Origin: Acetobacterium tundrae | GTDB taxonomy: Bacteria > Bacillota > Clostridia > Eubacteriales > Eubacteriaceae | Assembly: GCF_008086615.1 (NCBI RefSeq) | Contig: NZ_RXYB01000009.1 | Coordinates: 1-64,000, forward strand | Direction of reading: 5' to 3' | DNA length: 64,000 bases | Shown: piece by piece, positions 1-9,458 of the stretch | How the letters are laid out: each line of letters starts with the position of its first letter | How positions within the stretch are numbered: the stretch's first letter is position 1 | The notes under the pieces: model-generated | The model's database searches: none | What the model was told of the DNA's origin: nothing | Seen by the model: only the letters and a program-made list of their open reading frames with translations | Position numbers and translations under genes: made by a program

Positions 1-477
1 GAAAGATTGACATTGGCGGGCGATTGGGAATCGCCCCTACAGGATGATGAATGAGGATATCTGCGCGATTGTCAGGGTATTTATTTTGCTTTGTAGGGGC
101 GATCCATGATCGCCCGTGGACGTATGGATGAAAGATTGACATTGGCGGGCGATTGGGAATCGCCCCTATGGTATGATGAATGAGGCTATCGCCGCGATTG
201 TCAGGTTATTGATTTTGCTTTGTAGGGGCGATCCATGATCGCCCGTGGACGTATGGATGAAGAATTGACATTGGCGGGCGATTGGGAATCGCCCCTACAG
301 GATGATGAATGAGGATATCTGCGCGATTGTCAGGTTATTGATTTTGCTTTGTAGGGGAGATCCATGATCGCCCGTGGACGTATGGATGAAGAATTGACAT
401 TGGCGGGCGATTGGGAATCGCCCCTACGAGATGATGAATGAGGCTATCGCTGCTATGATGGGTTAGGTTGGCGGCAA
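1..477. repeat. Tandem REPIN array, 129-bp period
   Basis: About 3.7 copies of a 129-bp unit, starting at 1, 130, 259 and 388. Each unit holds two head-to-head palindromes. One begins GTAGGGGCGAT and closes with ATCGCCCG (GTAG at 93, 222 and 351); the other is its inverse and ends in CCCCTAC (near 40 and 298) or CCCCTAT (168). The paired element spans about 76 bp. The spacer (GATGATGAATGAGG and onward) is repeated too, so this is amplification of a whole unit. The window starts inside the array, so its true length is unknown. No coding sequence seen. Confidence 0.9.
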
Positions 478-480
478 CTA

Positions 481-506
481 AAAAAGAGACCGAGGTCTCT
501 TTTTTA
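481..506 (-). terminator. Intrinsic terminator of the lipoprotein gene
   Basis: Inverted repeat AAAAGAGACC / GGTCTCTTTT with a very small loop, lying 15 bases past the stop codon of the minus-strand lipoprotein gene. The A-tract reads as a U-tract on the minus strand. It also separates that gene from the repeat array at 1-477. Confidence 0.8.
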
Positions 507-520
507 GTTCATTTATTTTT

Positions 521-1042
521 TTATGAAACAGCATCGACAATGCTCGGCATGGCGGTTGAATCAAAGCCGGTTTCACAGAACACCGAATAGATAAAAGCTC
601 CGGATGTCCAGAGGGCCAGGCCTTCGGCACCGTCGTTATATTTATATGAGACGTCAATTCCGGTGCTGTTGGCAATGGTTTGGCTACCTGAAAATTCGGT
701 ATAAACTCCGGCAATGTTATCAACGGTAGCGGCAGCTTTGCGGACGGTATACGCCACTCCGTTTGAAGTGAAGTCAGCTTGAGCGATGGTGTCGTCAATG
801 GTGAAATATTTTATGCTGCTGATGTCAGTTGGCAAAGAATCAAAGGTAAAATCAAGTGCGTCTTTAATTTCAGCTGTTGAAGCTTTTTCCACCATCGGAT
901 TGGGAATCTCGGTGGTGTTTTGGGTGGTATTTGCGGTGGTGCTTCCAGTTGTGCTTTTGTCTGTTTTTGCACAACTGGAAAAACTAATGGCCATGAGGGC
1001 AGAAAGAATCAAGACAACGACAATAATTTTTTTCGATTTCAT
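521..1042 (-). CDS. Small predicted lipoprotein
   Basis: 173 aa. The N-terminus has a basic stretch (MKSKK), a hydrophobic core and a lipobox FSSC with Cys24, predicting signal peptidase II cleavage and anchoring to the outer face of the membrane. Residues 25-45 are a Ser/Thr/Asn-rich linker. The rest is a compact unrecognised domain (for example SLPTDISSIKYFTIDD) with no catalytic motif. The start is supported by AGGGG upstream of ATG at 1042. The gene is single and sits between two REPIN arrays whose spacers are homologous, so it looks enclosed within one ancestral array. Function unknown; a small substrate-binding or envelope-stress lipoprotein is possible. Confidence 0.8.
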   Translation of the reverse strand: MKSKKIIVVVLILSALMAISFSSCAKTDKSTTGSTTANTTQNTTEIPNPMVEKASTAEIKDALDFTFDSLPTDISSIKYFTIDDTIAQADFTSNGVAYTVRKAAATVDNIAGVYTEFSGSQTIANSTGIDVSYKYNDGAEGLALWTSGAFIYSVFCETGFDSTAMPSIVDAVS

Positions 1043-1070
1043 AGTGACCCCTCTTTCTAAATTCCGATTC

Positions 1071-1566
1071 GTAGGGGCGATCTATGATCGCCCGTGGGCG
1101 TTTGTATGAAAAATCGGCGTTTGGCGGGCGATTGGGAATCGCCCCTACAGGATGATAAATGAGGCTATCTGGGAAATTACCAGGTTATTGATTCCAATTT
1201 GTAGGGGCGATCCATGATCGCCCGTGGGCGTTTGTATGAAAGATCGGCGTTGGCAGGCGATTGATAATCGCCCCTACAGGATGATAAATGAGGCTATCTG
1301 GGAAATTACCAGGTTATTGATTCCGATTCGTAGGGGCGATCCATGATCGTCCGTGGACGTTTGTATGAAAGATCGCCCGTGGGCGTTTGTATAGAAAGAT
1401 CGGCGTTTGGCGGGCGATTGATAATCGCCCCTACAGGATGATAAATGAGGCTATCTGGGAAATTACCAGGTTATTGATTCCGATTCGTAGGGGCGATCCA
1501 TGATCGCCCGTGGACGTTTGTATGAAAGATCGGCGTTGGCGGGCGATTGATAATCGCCCCTACAGT
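1071..1566. repeat. Second tandem REPIN array
   Basis: Four units with GTAGGGGCGAT starts at 1071, 1201, 1330 and 1487 (steps 130, 129 and 157). The long step contains an internal duplication of about 28 bp (CCGTGGGCGTTTGTATG repeated). The inverse palindromes end in CCCCTAC. The spacer (GATGATAAATGAGGC and onward) is clearly related to that of the 1-477 array, so both come from one ancestral unit. The array stops about 15 bp before the proA stop codon. No gene seen between 1043 and 1579. Confidence 0.9.
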
Positions 1567-1579
1567 TATGCTTATACCG

Positions 1580-2875
1580 TTAAATAGGGCAGTTGGTTTC
1601 CTGGGGAAGGTGGGTAAAGCGGCTTTTCCCGCTGGCGTAATCGGCTACGCATTGGCCATGGCCCAACAGCTTGTATTTGTAGCTGAGGAGGCCGTCCAGG
1701 CCAACCGGGCCGCGGGCATGAATCTTTGAGGTGCTGATGCCGACTTCCGCCCCAAATCCAAATCGGAAGCCATCACTGAATCGGGTTGAGCAATTCCAGA
1801 AGACACCGGCAGAATCAACAAAGGTCAGAAATGTTCTGGCGGTGGCCTCATTCGTGGTTAAAATGACATCGGTATGTCCGGAACCGTAGGTATTGATATG
1901 TGAAATAGCGGCCTCCAGCGTCGGAACAATGCGAATGGCAAGAATGTAATCCAGGTATTCGGTTTTCCAGTCGGCTTCGGTGGCTTCTTCGGCAGCGATA
2001 ATGTTTCGTGTGTCAGCGTCGCCTTTCAAACGGACCCCTTTTTTTGCTAAAGCTTCTTTTAGCGGCGGCAACAGCGCCGGAGCGATGTTCTCATTCACCA
2101 AAAGGGTTTCCAGGGTGTTACAGGCGGCGACGTATTGGGTTTTTGAATCGACAATAATATCGATGGCCTGTTCAATATCCGCATCTTCGTGAGCGTATAC
2201 GTGGCAAATGCCATCGGCATGACCCATCACTGGGATGTTGGAGTTTTTCATGATGTACTGAACAAAGCTGTTGGAACCTCTGGGGATGATCAGATCGATG
2301 TATTGATCCAGCGCCAGCATGGCCGTGACGTCATCTCGGGTTTCCAGGTTCTGAACCCAGCCGTCGGGAATGCCGGCGGTTTTTGTGGCTTCGCCAATCA
2401 CTTTGGAAAGAATCCGATTGGTTGCCAGGGCTTCATGGCCGCCTTTTAGGAGAACCGCGTTGCCGCTTTTCAGGCAGAGGGTTGAAATTTGAACAAAAGC
2501 ATCCGGTCGGGATTCAAAGATAACGCCGATAACGCCAATCGGACAGGTTACTTTGTAAAGGTCCAGCCCTTCATCCAGCTGGGTGGACAGCTTCGTGGCG
2601 CCTAAGGGATCTTTCAGTTCCACTAAACTGTGAATTCCCTGGATGACGTCGGTGATCTTGTCGGCGTCAAAGGTGAGGCGTTTTAACAAGGGCGCCCCAA
2701 GACTTTCTTCCTGACTTCGTTTCATGTCTTCCTGATTGGCGGCAATGATGGCGGTTTCGTTTTCTTTAAGGGCTTTGGCAATGGCCAGTAAACCGGCGTT
2801 TCGGGTGTTGCCGTCAGTGGCGGCTAAAAGAATGCCGGCATCTTCGGCGATTTTTCCGCGTTCTTCCATTTGCAT
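1580..2875 (-). CDS. proA: Gamma-glutamyl phosphate reductase
   Basis: 431 aa, close to the family's usual 415-420. ProA is the NADPH-dependent enzyme reducing gamma-glutamyl phosphate to glutamate semialdehyde, the second step of proline synthesis, in the cytoplasm. It has the aldehyde dehydrogenase fold; the catalytic Cys252 lies in YVAACNTLETLLV, and ESRPDAF and LKSGNAVLLKGG are typical cofactor-domain motifs. Start ATG at 2875 has AAAGGAGG seven bases upstream. The usual partner proB (glutamate 5-kinase) is not adjacent: downstream is the REPIN array and upstream a 72-bp tandem repeat. Proline synthesis from glutamate therefore needs a proB elsewhere. Confidence 0.96.
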   Translation of the reverse strand: MQMEERGKIAEDAGILLAATDGNTRNAGLLAIAKALKENETAIIAANQEDMKRSQEESLGAPLLKRLTFDADKITDVIQGIHSLVELKDPLGATKLSTQLDEGLDLYKVTCPIGVIGVIFESRPDAFVQISTLCLKSGNAVLLKGGHEALATNRILSKVIGEATKTAGIPDGWVQNLETRDDVTAMLALDQYIDLIIPRGSNSFVQYIMKNSNIPVMGHADGICHVYAHEDADIEQAIDIIVDSKTQYVAACNTLETLLVNENIAPALLPPLKEALAKKGVRLKGDADTRNIIAAEEATEADWKTEYLDYILAIRIVPTLEAAISHINTYGSGHTDVILTTNEATARTFLTFVDSAGVFWNCSTRFSDGFRFGFGAEVGISTSKIHARGPVGLDGLLSYKYKLLGHGQCVADYASGKSRFTHLPQETNCPI

Positions 2876-2942
2876 TGGACTTCCTCCTTTGAATTCGTAA
2901 AATATTTGGATGCCTTTGGCATCCTCTGTTTATTGACGTTTT

Positions 2943-3209
2943 CGGGCGATCATGGATCGCCCCTACGGTTTTTTAGTAAAGGTATTATTAAGCTAGTTTG
3001 TATTTTGGGGATTTGGATACAGACAATTTAGCCCCTACAGTTTTTTAGTAAAGGTATTATTAAGCTAGTTTGTATTTTGGGGATTTGGATACAGACAATT
3101 TAGCCCCTACAGTTTTTTAGTAAAGGTATTATTAAGCTAGTTTGCATTTTGGGGATTTGGATACAGACAATTTAGCCCCTACGGTTTTTTAGTAAAGGTA
3201 TTATTAAAC
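2943..3209. repeat. REP palindrome followed by 72-bp tandem repeats
   Basis: A REP palindrome (CGGGCGATC...GATCGCCCCTAC, 2943-2966) is followed by three full copies and one partial copy of a 72-bp unit; the marker GGTATT recurs at 2981, 3053, 3125 and 3197. Read on the minus strand each unit begins GTAGGGGCTAAATTG. The last partial copy runs into the stop codon of the phosphatase gene (TTA at 3204-3206) and diverges just inside that gene. This accounts for the whole 2891-3203 gap. Confidence 0.9.
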
Positions 3210-4220
3210 GAGTAGATTCTCGCGTATTTTTTTAAAGTCTTTTTCGCGCAGATCGGTTTCTTCAAGCAAATAATTTTCGACATTTCCGAATTTTGTATTG
3301 ACGTAATTCATGGAGCTTTTCAACCAGGCCGGTTTCACGCCATAAAATTCCCACAGGTTATAATTATCGATGGACAGTTCTTCAGACATGATGGTTCCTA
3401 AAAGCTGAAAACTTTCATCGAAGGTTAAATTGGTCAGGGTATAATCCGATAAGATGGTGTCATCTTTGACCCCAAGAAGACCGAGAATCAGATAGGTCAT
3501 AAAACCGGTGCGGTCTTTGCCGTTGGTGCAGTGGTAAAGAATGGGGTATTCGGACGGTTCGGTTAAATATTTTAAAACCTCGGCAAAGCATTGAGCCCGT
3601 TCTTCGGTTTGGACTTTGTAAATTCCCCGCATGAAGCGATCGACGGTACCGGGCTGGGTAAAGTCGATGCCGTCGGTATCTTTATCGAGGCTGTTAAAAA
3701 TAGGAAGCAGGTGATATTCAGTGGACTCCGGCAAACGGTCAACCATTTTTTTTGCCTTGGCTTCATTTCTAAAGTCAAACACGTGTTTCAGTTTTAAATC
3801 GGAAAAATATTCCACGTCTTTATCAGACAGGTGGGCCAGCTCTTCACTGCGGATAACTTTGCGCCATTTGACTTTGCGCCCCTCAAGTCCGGTATAGCCG
3901 CCGATATCGCGGATGTTGATGGAATTTTCCAGCTGGATCAGGCGCTTGCCCAATTGTGTTTCATCACAGAAAATCAGGTTGTCTTCATCTTTAAAGTTGT
4001 ACAGCGGCAGACCGCTGGGCGAAACCAGCCCGGAATAGGTTTTGACAGGTGCTTCATTTTGAACTTCGTTGATGGGGTCGTTTGTCTTTAATGATTCTTC
4101 TGATGGTGATTTGGTTTTGGCCGAGGGGTGATTTTTTTGCATCATCTTTCGGATGAGAAAGTATGCCGGGACTGTAGCTACGGCTCCGGCGATAAGGGCA
4201 ATTAAGATTGGTTTTTTCAT
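3204..4220 (-). CDS. Membrane-anchored tyrosine/lipid phosphatase-like protein
   Basis: 338 aa. Residues 4-23 form one hydrophobic segment (ILIALIAGAVATVPAYFLI), followed by a basic, Lys/Ser-rich linker to about residue 65. The catalytic domain carries the cysteine phosphatase loop HCTNGKDRTG (Cys231, Arg237) and the upstream NIRDIGGYTG motif (about 102-111). Both are hallmarks of the Y_phosphatase3 family, which includes protein-tyrosine and phosphoinositide phosphatases. The N-terminal anchor may place the domain outside the cell. Start ATG has AAAGGAAA upstream. It stands alone; its 3' end abuts a tandem repeat. The substrate cannot be read from sequence. Confidence 0.88.
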   Translation of the reverse strand: MKKPILIALIAGAVATVPAYFLIRKMMQKNHPSAKTKSPSEESLKTNDPINEVQNEAPVKTYSGLVSPSGLPLYNFKDEDNLIFCDETQLGKRLIQLENSINIRDIGGYTGLEGRKVKWRKVIRSEELAHLSDKDVEYFSDLKLKHVFDFRNEAKAKKMVDRLPESTEYHLLPIFNSLDKDTDGIDFTQPGTVDRFMRGIYKVQTEERAQCFAEVLKYLTEPSEYPILYHCTNGKDRTGFMTYLILGLLGVKDDTILSDYTLTNLTFDESFQLLGTIMSEELSIDNYNLWEFYGVKPAWLKSSMNYVNTKFGNVENYLLEETDLREKDFKKIRENLLV

Positions 4221-4259
4221 TGATTGTTTCCTTTCTGTGACTTCTGTTATGGGCGTTTG

Positions 4260-4425
4260 CGGGCGGGTACTACCCGCCCCTACGGTATATGCATAATAAA
4301 TTATGATGATGTGTTTGAGGAAAATGACGTCGGTAATACCCGCTCCCTACGGTATGTATGCATTGTATTTTGTACCATAACGTATGTGACGGGCTGCCCC
4401 TGTAGGGGCGATTATCAATCGCCCG
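4260..4425. repeat. REP palindromes upstream of hemW
   Basis: 4260-4283 is a palindrome variant with core GGGCGGGTA/TACCCGCCC ending in CCCCTAC. Around 4325-4352 is a degenerate relative (TACCCGCTCCCTAC). 4402-4425 is a forward copy with GTAGGGGCGATTATCAATCG. No gene seen between 4221 and 4517. TATAAT at 4461-4466 may be the -10 box for hemW, with no convincing -35. Confidence 0.8.
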
Positions 4426-4517
4426 TTAACGTATTCAAGCGTATTTCCTGCAATTTATGCTATAATTATACCATATTTCAAGCAAAAATAGTCTTTAAAA
4501 ATCTTAGGGGTGAAATA

Positions 4518-5702
4518 ATGAATGCTGAAAAGAATGATCCGATAAAGTCGCTGGGAATCTATTGTCATGTTCCATTCTGTGTTAAAAAATGTGCCTACTG
4601 TGATTTCTGTTCTTTTTCCGGTCAGAACAGCCAAACCATTGCTGGTTATTTTAAAGCCCTGCAGCAGGAAATCAGGCGTTCTGCGCTGGTGCGATTTAAT
4701 TCGGATTGTGGGGATTTGGCTTTTCCGGTGGTGGATACTATCTATTTTGGCGGCGGAACCCCGTCATCCGTTTCGCCGGAATACATCCAAAAGACGATGG
4801 CAGTGATCAATGAAGTTTTTACCGTTTCCGAAGCGGCTGAAAAAACCATCGAAATTAATCCGGGGACTTTGAGCGCCCCAAAAGCTGAAAGTTACAAAGC
4901 CGCCGGATTTAACCGGGTGAGCGTGGGGCTTCAGGTTTGGCAGGATGAGCTGTTGAAAATGTTGGGACGGGTTCATCAACAATCGGATTTTATCCAGTGT
5001 ATGGAAATTTTAAGGTCCGTGGGTTTTAATAACATCAGTGTCGATGTAATGTATGGGCTGCCGGGTCAGAAACGGGAAGATTTAACCGAGACACTGGCGG
5101 AACTGATGGCCTTTTCGCCGACCCATCTGTCCTGCTACAGCTTAATATTGGAAGCAGGAACCGCGATGACAAATTTGGTAAAAGCGGGTCGCCTCGTTTT
5201 GCCCGGTGAAGATTTAGAACGGGAGATGCATTGGACGATTGACCGCTTTTTAAAAGCCCATGGTTACAGCCACTATGAGATTTCAAGCTACTGCCGACCG
5301 GGCTATGAAAGCCGCCATAATCTCAAATACTGGGAGATGGTGCCTTATCTGGGTTTTGGCTTGGGCGCCAGCGGCTTTTATAATGGGGTGCGATACGTCA
5401 ATACCAGTGATCTGAAGGAATACTGCCGTTTGATTGAGGCGGGAAAATCGCCTGGTAAATATGAACCGCCGATGGGTGAAGAAGACTTGATGAGTGAGTG
5501 GATGTTTTTAGGGCTGCGCAAGCTCAACGGCATTGATGATGCTGATTTTAAAAAGCAATTTAACCGTAGCTTTTTTGCTATCTATCAGGAAGCAATAGAT
5601 TCCCTGCTTAAGGCGGAGCTGCTGGTTCAGGACGGCTCGGTTCTGCGCTTGACGCCGAAAGGCCAGGACTTTGAAAACCAGGTATCGTTGGCGTTCTTTT
5701 AA
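4518..5702 (+). CDS. hemW: Radical SAM heme chaperone HemW
   Basis: 394 aa from ATG at 4518, preceded by AGGGGTGA. The frame is open further upstream, but that part overlaps REP palindromes and lacks homology-like sequence, so the later start is chosen. The radical SAM cluster is Cys21-VKK-Cys25-AY-Cys28, followed by FGGGTPS. HemW was long annotated as oxygen-independent coproporphyrinogen oxidase, but family members of this type are now regarded as heme-insertion chaperones. It lies directly upstream of hrcA, the common Firmicutes order, although lepA, often the preceding gene, is absent here. Confidence 0.93.
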   Translation: MNAEKNDPIKSLGIYCHVPFCVKKCAYCDFCSFSGQNSQTIAGYFKALQQEIRRSALVRFNSDCGDLAFPVVDTIYFGGGTPSSVSPEYIQKTMAVINEVFTVSEAAEKTIEINPGTLSAPKAESYKAAGFNRVSVGLQVWQDELLKMLGRVHQQSDFIQCMEILRSVGFNNISVDVMYGLPGQKREDLTETLAELMAFSPTHLSCYSLILEAGTAMTNLVKAGRLVLPGEDLEREMHWTIDRFLKAHGYSHYEISSYCRPGYESRHNLKYWEMVPYLGFGLGASGFYNGVRYVNTSDLKEYCRLIEAGKSPGKYEPPMGEEDLMSEWMFLGLRKLNGIDDADFKKQFNRSFFAIYQEAIDSLLKAELLVQDGSVLRLTPKGQDFENQVSLAFF

Positions 5703-5770
5703 AGGAAGGGTAAAGATAATAAATACCTTAAGAAATGTTTAAAAGGTGAGTAAGGTATTATAGAAATTTG

Positions 5771-5799
5771 TTGACAAAGTAGGGGCACGGTGTTATATT
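5771..5799 (+). promoter_or_regulatory. Sigma-A promoter of the hrcA operon
   Basis: TTGACA at 5771-5776, 17-bp spacer, TATATT at 5794-5799. The CIRCE operator begins 12 bp after the -10 box, so HrcA bound there would overlap the transcription start. Confidence 0.9.
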
Positions 5800-5810
5800 T
5801 AACTCAGATG

Positions 5811-5837
5811 TTAGCACTCAGTTATTGCGAGTGCTAA
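5811..5837 (+). promoter_or_regulatory. CIRCE operator for HrcA
   Basis: Perfect CIRCE consensus: TTAGCACTC (5811-5819), nine bases, GAGTGCTAA (5829-5837). CIRCE is the binding site of the HrcA repressor, encoded 15 bp downstream, so the operon is autoregulated and induced when HrcA loses its GroEL-dependent activity under heat stress. Confidence 0.98.
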
Positions 5838-5851
5838 TAACGAGGTGAATC

Positions 5852-6886
5852 ATGGAACTAAACGAACGTAAAAAGAAAATATTGGAAGTAATCATCCGTG
5901 ATTATATTAACACCGCCGAACCAGTTGGCTCACGAACCCTTTCAAAGCGATGCAACCTAGGTATCAGCCCGGCAACCATTCGTAACGAAATGGCGGATCT
6001 TGAAGATTTAGGATATCTGGTTCAACCTCATACCTCTTCGGGTCGGATTCCAACCCAGAAGGCGTATCGTTATTATGTGGATGAAATTATGGAGATTCGA
6101 AAGCTGGAAAAAATGATCCGAACGGACATTCATCGGGGTTTTCTGAATACCACTACCGAGCTGGGATCCACGATGGATCATACGGCCCGGGTTTTATCCC
6201 AATTAACGAATTATACAGCGGTTGTTCTGGCACCTCGAGTTACAAATTTTAATTGTCGAAATGTTCAAATTGTTTCGCTGATTAAAAATAGGGTATTAAT
6301 GGTTGTAGTAACCAATGAAGGTATGGCTAAAAACATTGAAGTCTCTTTATCACAGGATGTGGACAATGCTCTGGTGCTGAAGCTTTCCAATGTGATCAAT
6401 GGATTTCTTAAGAACACCAATTTAAGCGATCTGAGTTCAGAACTGGTTGATCGGATTCAGGAGATGACGCCGGAAGAAAGCAAGCTAATTCATGAAATCA
6501 TTCCTCATTTGAAAAAAGTTCTGTTGGATGAGGATTCAGAAGTGCACTCCACCGGACTGACTAATCTTTTTAATTATCCGGAATTTAGTGATGTGAATAA
6601 GATTAAGCAGTTGATTAATCTTGTCCAGGAAAAACAGGTTCTTTCAGAAATGATGACCAACAATAATGGGAATCAGGTGATTCGCATTAAAATCGGGAGC
6701 GAAAATGACAATGAGAACCTGAAGGATTTTAGTATCATTACCTCTACCTATGAATTGGATGGGGAAATGATGGGAGCTTTTGGAGTCATCGGGCCCACCC
6801 GAATGAACTACGACAATGTGTCGTCGGTTCTAAATTACATACGCAATGAGTTGAATTTACATATCTCAAATTTATTAATGAAATAG
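5852..6886 (+). CDS. hrcA: Heat-inducible transcription repressor HrcA
   Basis: 344 aa, normal length. The N-terminal winged helix includes VGSRTLSKRCNLGISPATIR (about 26-45) and the conserved LGYLVQPHTSSGRIPT, which contact the CIRCE operator. The remainder is the dimerisation/inserted domain. Start ATG at 5852 has GAGGTG upstream. It is first in the CIRCE-controlled operon hrcA-grpE-dnaK and so represses its own synthesis. The gap to grpE is only 8 bp. Confidence 0.97.
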   Translation: MELNERKKKILEVIIRDYINTAEPVGSRTLSKRCNLGISPATIRNEMADLEDLGYLVQPHTSSGRIPTQKAYRYYVDEIMEIRKLEKMIRTDIHRGFLNTTTELGSTMDHTARVLSQLTNYTAVVLAPRVTNFNCRNVQIVSLIKNRVLMVVVTNEGMAKNIEVSLSQDVDNALVLKLSNVINGFLKNTNLSDLSSELVDRIQEMTPEESKLIHEIIPHLKKVLLDEDSEVHSTGLTNLFNYPEFSDVNKIKQLINLVQEKQVLSEMMTNNNGNQVIRIKIGSENDNENLKDFSIITSTYELDGEMMGAFGVIGPTRMNYDNVSSVLNYIRNELNLHISNLLMK

Positions 6887-6894
6887 GTGGTTAG

Positions 6895-7485
6895 ATGATA
6901 AAAAAAGAGGAAAATAAGTCAGAAATAATGGATGAAGATAGTTTAAAAGAAGCGCCGGAGAATGCAACCGCAGATGCCGATGAATCATCCGATGAACCGG
7001 TTGCAGCAGAAGCTCCAGCCGAGGAATCTCCGGATCAGGAATTAAAGGAGATTGTGAAGGAAGATGAGGCAGTTTTAGATCGCCTGCTTCGATTGCAGGC
7101 TGATTTTGAAAATTACAAAAAGCGCAGTCAAAAAGAGAAAACCGAGATTTATCAGTTTGCGGCGGAAAATTTCGCAACCAAACTGCTTCCGGTTGTGGAT
7201 AATCTGGAACGGGCAGAGGCTTCTCTGGCTGACCTCAGCGAGGAAGCTAAGGGGTGTGCGGATGGTCTGGAAATGGTCTTTAAGCAATTAAAAGAAGTGC
7301 TTAAGGAAGAAGGTCTGGAAGAAGTTTCCTGTGAGGGTTCGTTCGATCCGAAGTTACACCATGGTGTTGCAGTTGGGGAGGATGAAGAAAAAGAAGATCA
7401 GGCGATTCTGGAAGTTTTTCAAAAGGGCTACAGCTTTAAAGGCAAGGTGATCCGGCCGGCCATGGTTAAAGTTTGTAATAAGTAA
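6895..7485 (+). CDS. grpE: Nucleotide exchange factor GrpE
   Basis: 196 aa. An acidic, low-complexity N-terminus (about residues 1-55, rich in Glu, Asp and Ala) precedes the long coiled coil (LLRLQADFENYKKRSQKEK) and the beta domain ending in GKVIRPAMVKVCNK, all typical of GrpE. It releases ADP from DnaK so the chaperone cycle can continue. Start ATG at 6895 has GGTGG upstream. It lies between hrcA and dnaK, with 127 bp before dnaK and no clear terminator. Confidence 0.97.
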   Translation: MIKKEENKSEIMDEDSLKEAPENATADADESSDEPVAAEAPAEESPDQELKEIVKEDEAVLDRLLRLQADFENYKKRSQKEKTEIYQFAAENFATKLLPVVDNLERAEASLADLSEEAKGCADGLEMVFKQLKEVLKEEGLEEVSCEGSFDPKLHHGVAVGEDEEKEDQAILEVFQKGYSFKGKVIRPAMVKVCNK

Positions 7486-7612
7486 AACAATAAAACAATA
7501 AAACAAATTAACAGGCATTAAACCGGAAGACTTGTAAATGGCGATTAAATCGTTGTGAGCAGGGATTTCCGTTTTAAATAAAAATATGAAATAATTTCAG
7601 GAGGAAATAGAT

Positions 7613-9454
7613 ATGGGCAAAGAAAAAATTATCGGGATTGACTTAGGAACAACAAATTCTTGTGTAGCCGTTTTAGAAGGCGGAGAAGCAGTTGTTATCC
7701 CAAACGCAGAAGGAAATAGAACGACCCCATCGGTTGTAGCTTTTACAAAAGATGGCGAACGATTGGTTGGACAGGTCGCTAAACGACAGGCTGTTACCAA
7801 TCCGGATCGTACCATTGCTTCAATCAAACGTGAAATGGGAACCGATTATAAGGTGAAAATAGATGATTCAAGCTATACGCCGCAAGAAATTTCGGCAATG
7901 ATTCTGCAGAAATTAAGAGCAGATGCCGAAGCTTATTTGGGAGAAACCGTTACTAAAGCCGTTATTACCGTACCGGCATACTTTAGTGATGCGCAAAGAC
8001 AGGCAACCAAGGATGCCGGCCGGATTGCCGGTCTGGAAGTTTTACGAATTATCAACGAACCAACAGCGGCAGCCCTTGCTTATGGTCTGGACAAAGATAC
8101 CAGTCATAAAATTATGGTTTATGACCTTGGCGGCGGAACCTTTGATGTATCCATTCTTGAATTAGGGGATGGCGTGTTTGAAGTTAAGGCAACAAACGGA
8201 AACAATCACCTTGGCGGTGATGATTTTGACCAGAAAATTATTGACTGGATGGCAGCCGAGTTTAAAAAATCTCACGGGATTGATCTTAAAAACGACAAAA
8301 TGGCCCTTCAGAGACTTAAAGAAGCCGCTGAAAAAGCTAAAATTGAATTGTCAACAGTGATGAAATCAGATATCAACCTGCCATTTATCACCGCGACAGC
8401 AGAAGGTCCGCAGCATTTGGAATTGTCCTTAACCCGAGCTAAATTTGATGAATTAACATCGGATCTTGTTAAAAGCACCACTGGTCCGGTTGAAAAGGCG
8501 ATGAAGGATGCCGGTCTTGCTAAAAATGAATTAGATAAAGTTATCCTAGTTGGTGGTTCAACAAGAACACCGTCAGTACAGGATGCCGTTAAGAATATTA
8601 CCGGAGAAGAAGCTTACAAGGGTATTAACCCGGATGAATGTGTTGCGATTGGGGCAGCTATTCAGGGTGGTGTTTTAGCCGGTGAAGTGAATGATGTCTT
8701 ACTTCTTGATGTGACCCCATTATCATTGGGTATTGAAACATTAGGTGGTGTGTTCACTCGATTAATCGACCGTAATACCACCATTCCTACTAAGAAAAGC
8801 CAGACTTTCTCAACCGCTGCTGACAATCAAACAGCAGTCGACATCCATGTTTTACAGGGTGAACGCGAAATGTCTAAAGATAACAAAACATTAGGACGGT
8901 TCCAATTAACCGGTATTCCTTCAGCACGTCGCGGGATTCCCCAAATCGAAGTAACCTTTGATATTGATGCCAATGGTATTGTTAGTGTATCGGCTAAAGA
9001 TATCGGAACCGGCAAAACTCAAAATGTGGTGATTAAATCCACAACCAACATGAGCGATGATGAAATTGACAAAGCTGTAAAAGAAGCGGAACAACATGCT
9101 GATGAAGATAAAAAAGCCAAGGCTTTGATTGAAGCTAAGAATGTTGCCGATTCCACCATTTATCAAACTGAACAATCCTTAAAGGAAATGGAAGGTAAAG
9201 TTTCAGACGACGACAAGAAAAAAGTTGAAGCGGCACTGGCTGAACTTAGAACAGCAAATGAAGGCGAAGACGTTGAAACGATTACCAAAGCAACAGAAGC
9301 AGTCAACGAAGCATTTTACCCATTGGCTCAAAAAATGTATGAAGAAGCTGCGGCCCAACAACAACCTGAAGGACAGGATGCTGCTGCTCAGGGTGACGAT
9401 GATGATGTTGCAGAAGCTGAATACGAAGAAGTAAAAGAAGACGAAAAAAAATAA
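7613..9454 (+). CDS. dnaK: Chaperone DnaK (Hsp70)
   Basis: 613 aa, full length. Signatures are [14 protein letters not shown] at the N-terminus (phosphate 1), [17 protein letters not shown] (phosphate 2) and the later [11 protein letters not shown]. The substrate-binding domain follows, then a helical lid and an acidic tail ([17 protein letters not shown]). It folds and protects proteins in an ATP cycle with DnaJ and GrpE. AGGAGG lies upstream of ATG at 7613. Expected to follow CIRCE/HrcA control through the hrcA-grpE transcript; downstream hairpins separate it from dnaJ. Confidence 0.99.
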   Translation: MGKEKIIGIDLGTTNSCVAVLEGGEAVVIPNAEGNRTTPSVVAFTKDGERLVGQVAKRQAVTNPDRTIASIKREMGTDYKVKIDDSSYTPQEISAMILQKLRADAEAYLGETVTKAVITVPAYFSDAQRQATKDAGRIAGLEVLRIINEPTAAALAYGLDKDTSHKIMVYDLGGGTFDVSILELGDGVFEVKATNGNNHLGGDDFDQKIIDWMAAEFKKSHGIDLKNDKMALQRLKEAAEKAKIELSTVMKSDINLPFITATAEGPQHLELSLTRAKFDELTSDLVKSTTGPVEKAMKDAGLAKNELDKVILVGGSTRTPSVQDAVKNITGEEAYKGINPDECVAIGAAIQGGVLAGEVNDVLLLDVTPLSLGIETLGGVFTRLIDRNTTIPTKKSQTFSTAADNQTAVDIHVLQGEREMSKDNKTLGRFQLTGIPSARRGIPQIEVTFDIDANGIVSVSAKDIGTGKTQNVVIKSTTNMSDDEIDKAVKEAEQHADEDKKAKALIEAKNVADSTIYQTEQSLKEMEGKVSDDDKKKVEAALAELRTANEGEDVETITKATEAVNEAFYPLAQKMYEEAAAQQQPEGQDAAAQGDDDDVAEAEYEEVKEDEKK

Positions 9455-9458
9455 AAGG

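Noticed and set aside
1-1566. CRISPR array
   Set aside because: The period is regular, but the intervals between palindromes are themselves repeated, not unique spacers, and no cas gene is present.
4224-4517. N-terminal extension of HemW
   Set aside because: The open frame passes through REP palindromes and has no binding site; the family start is at 4518.
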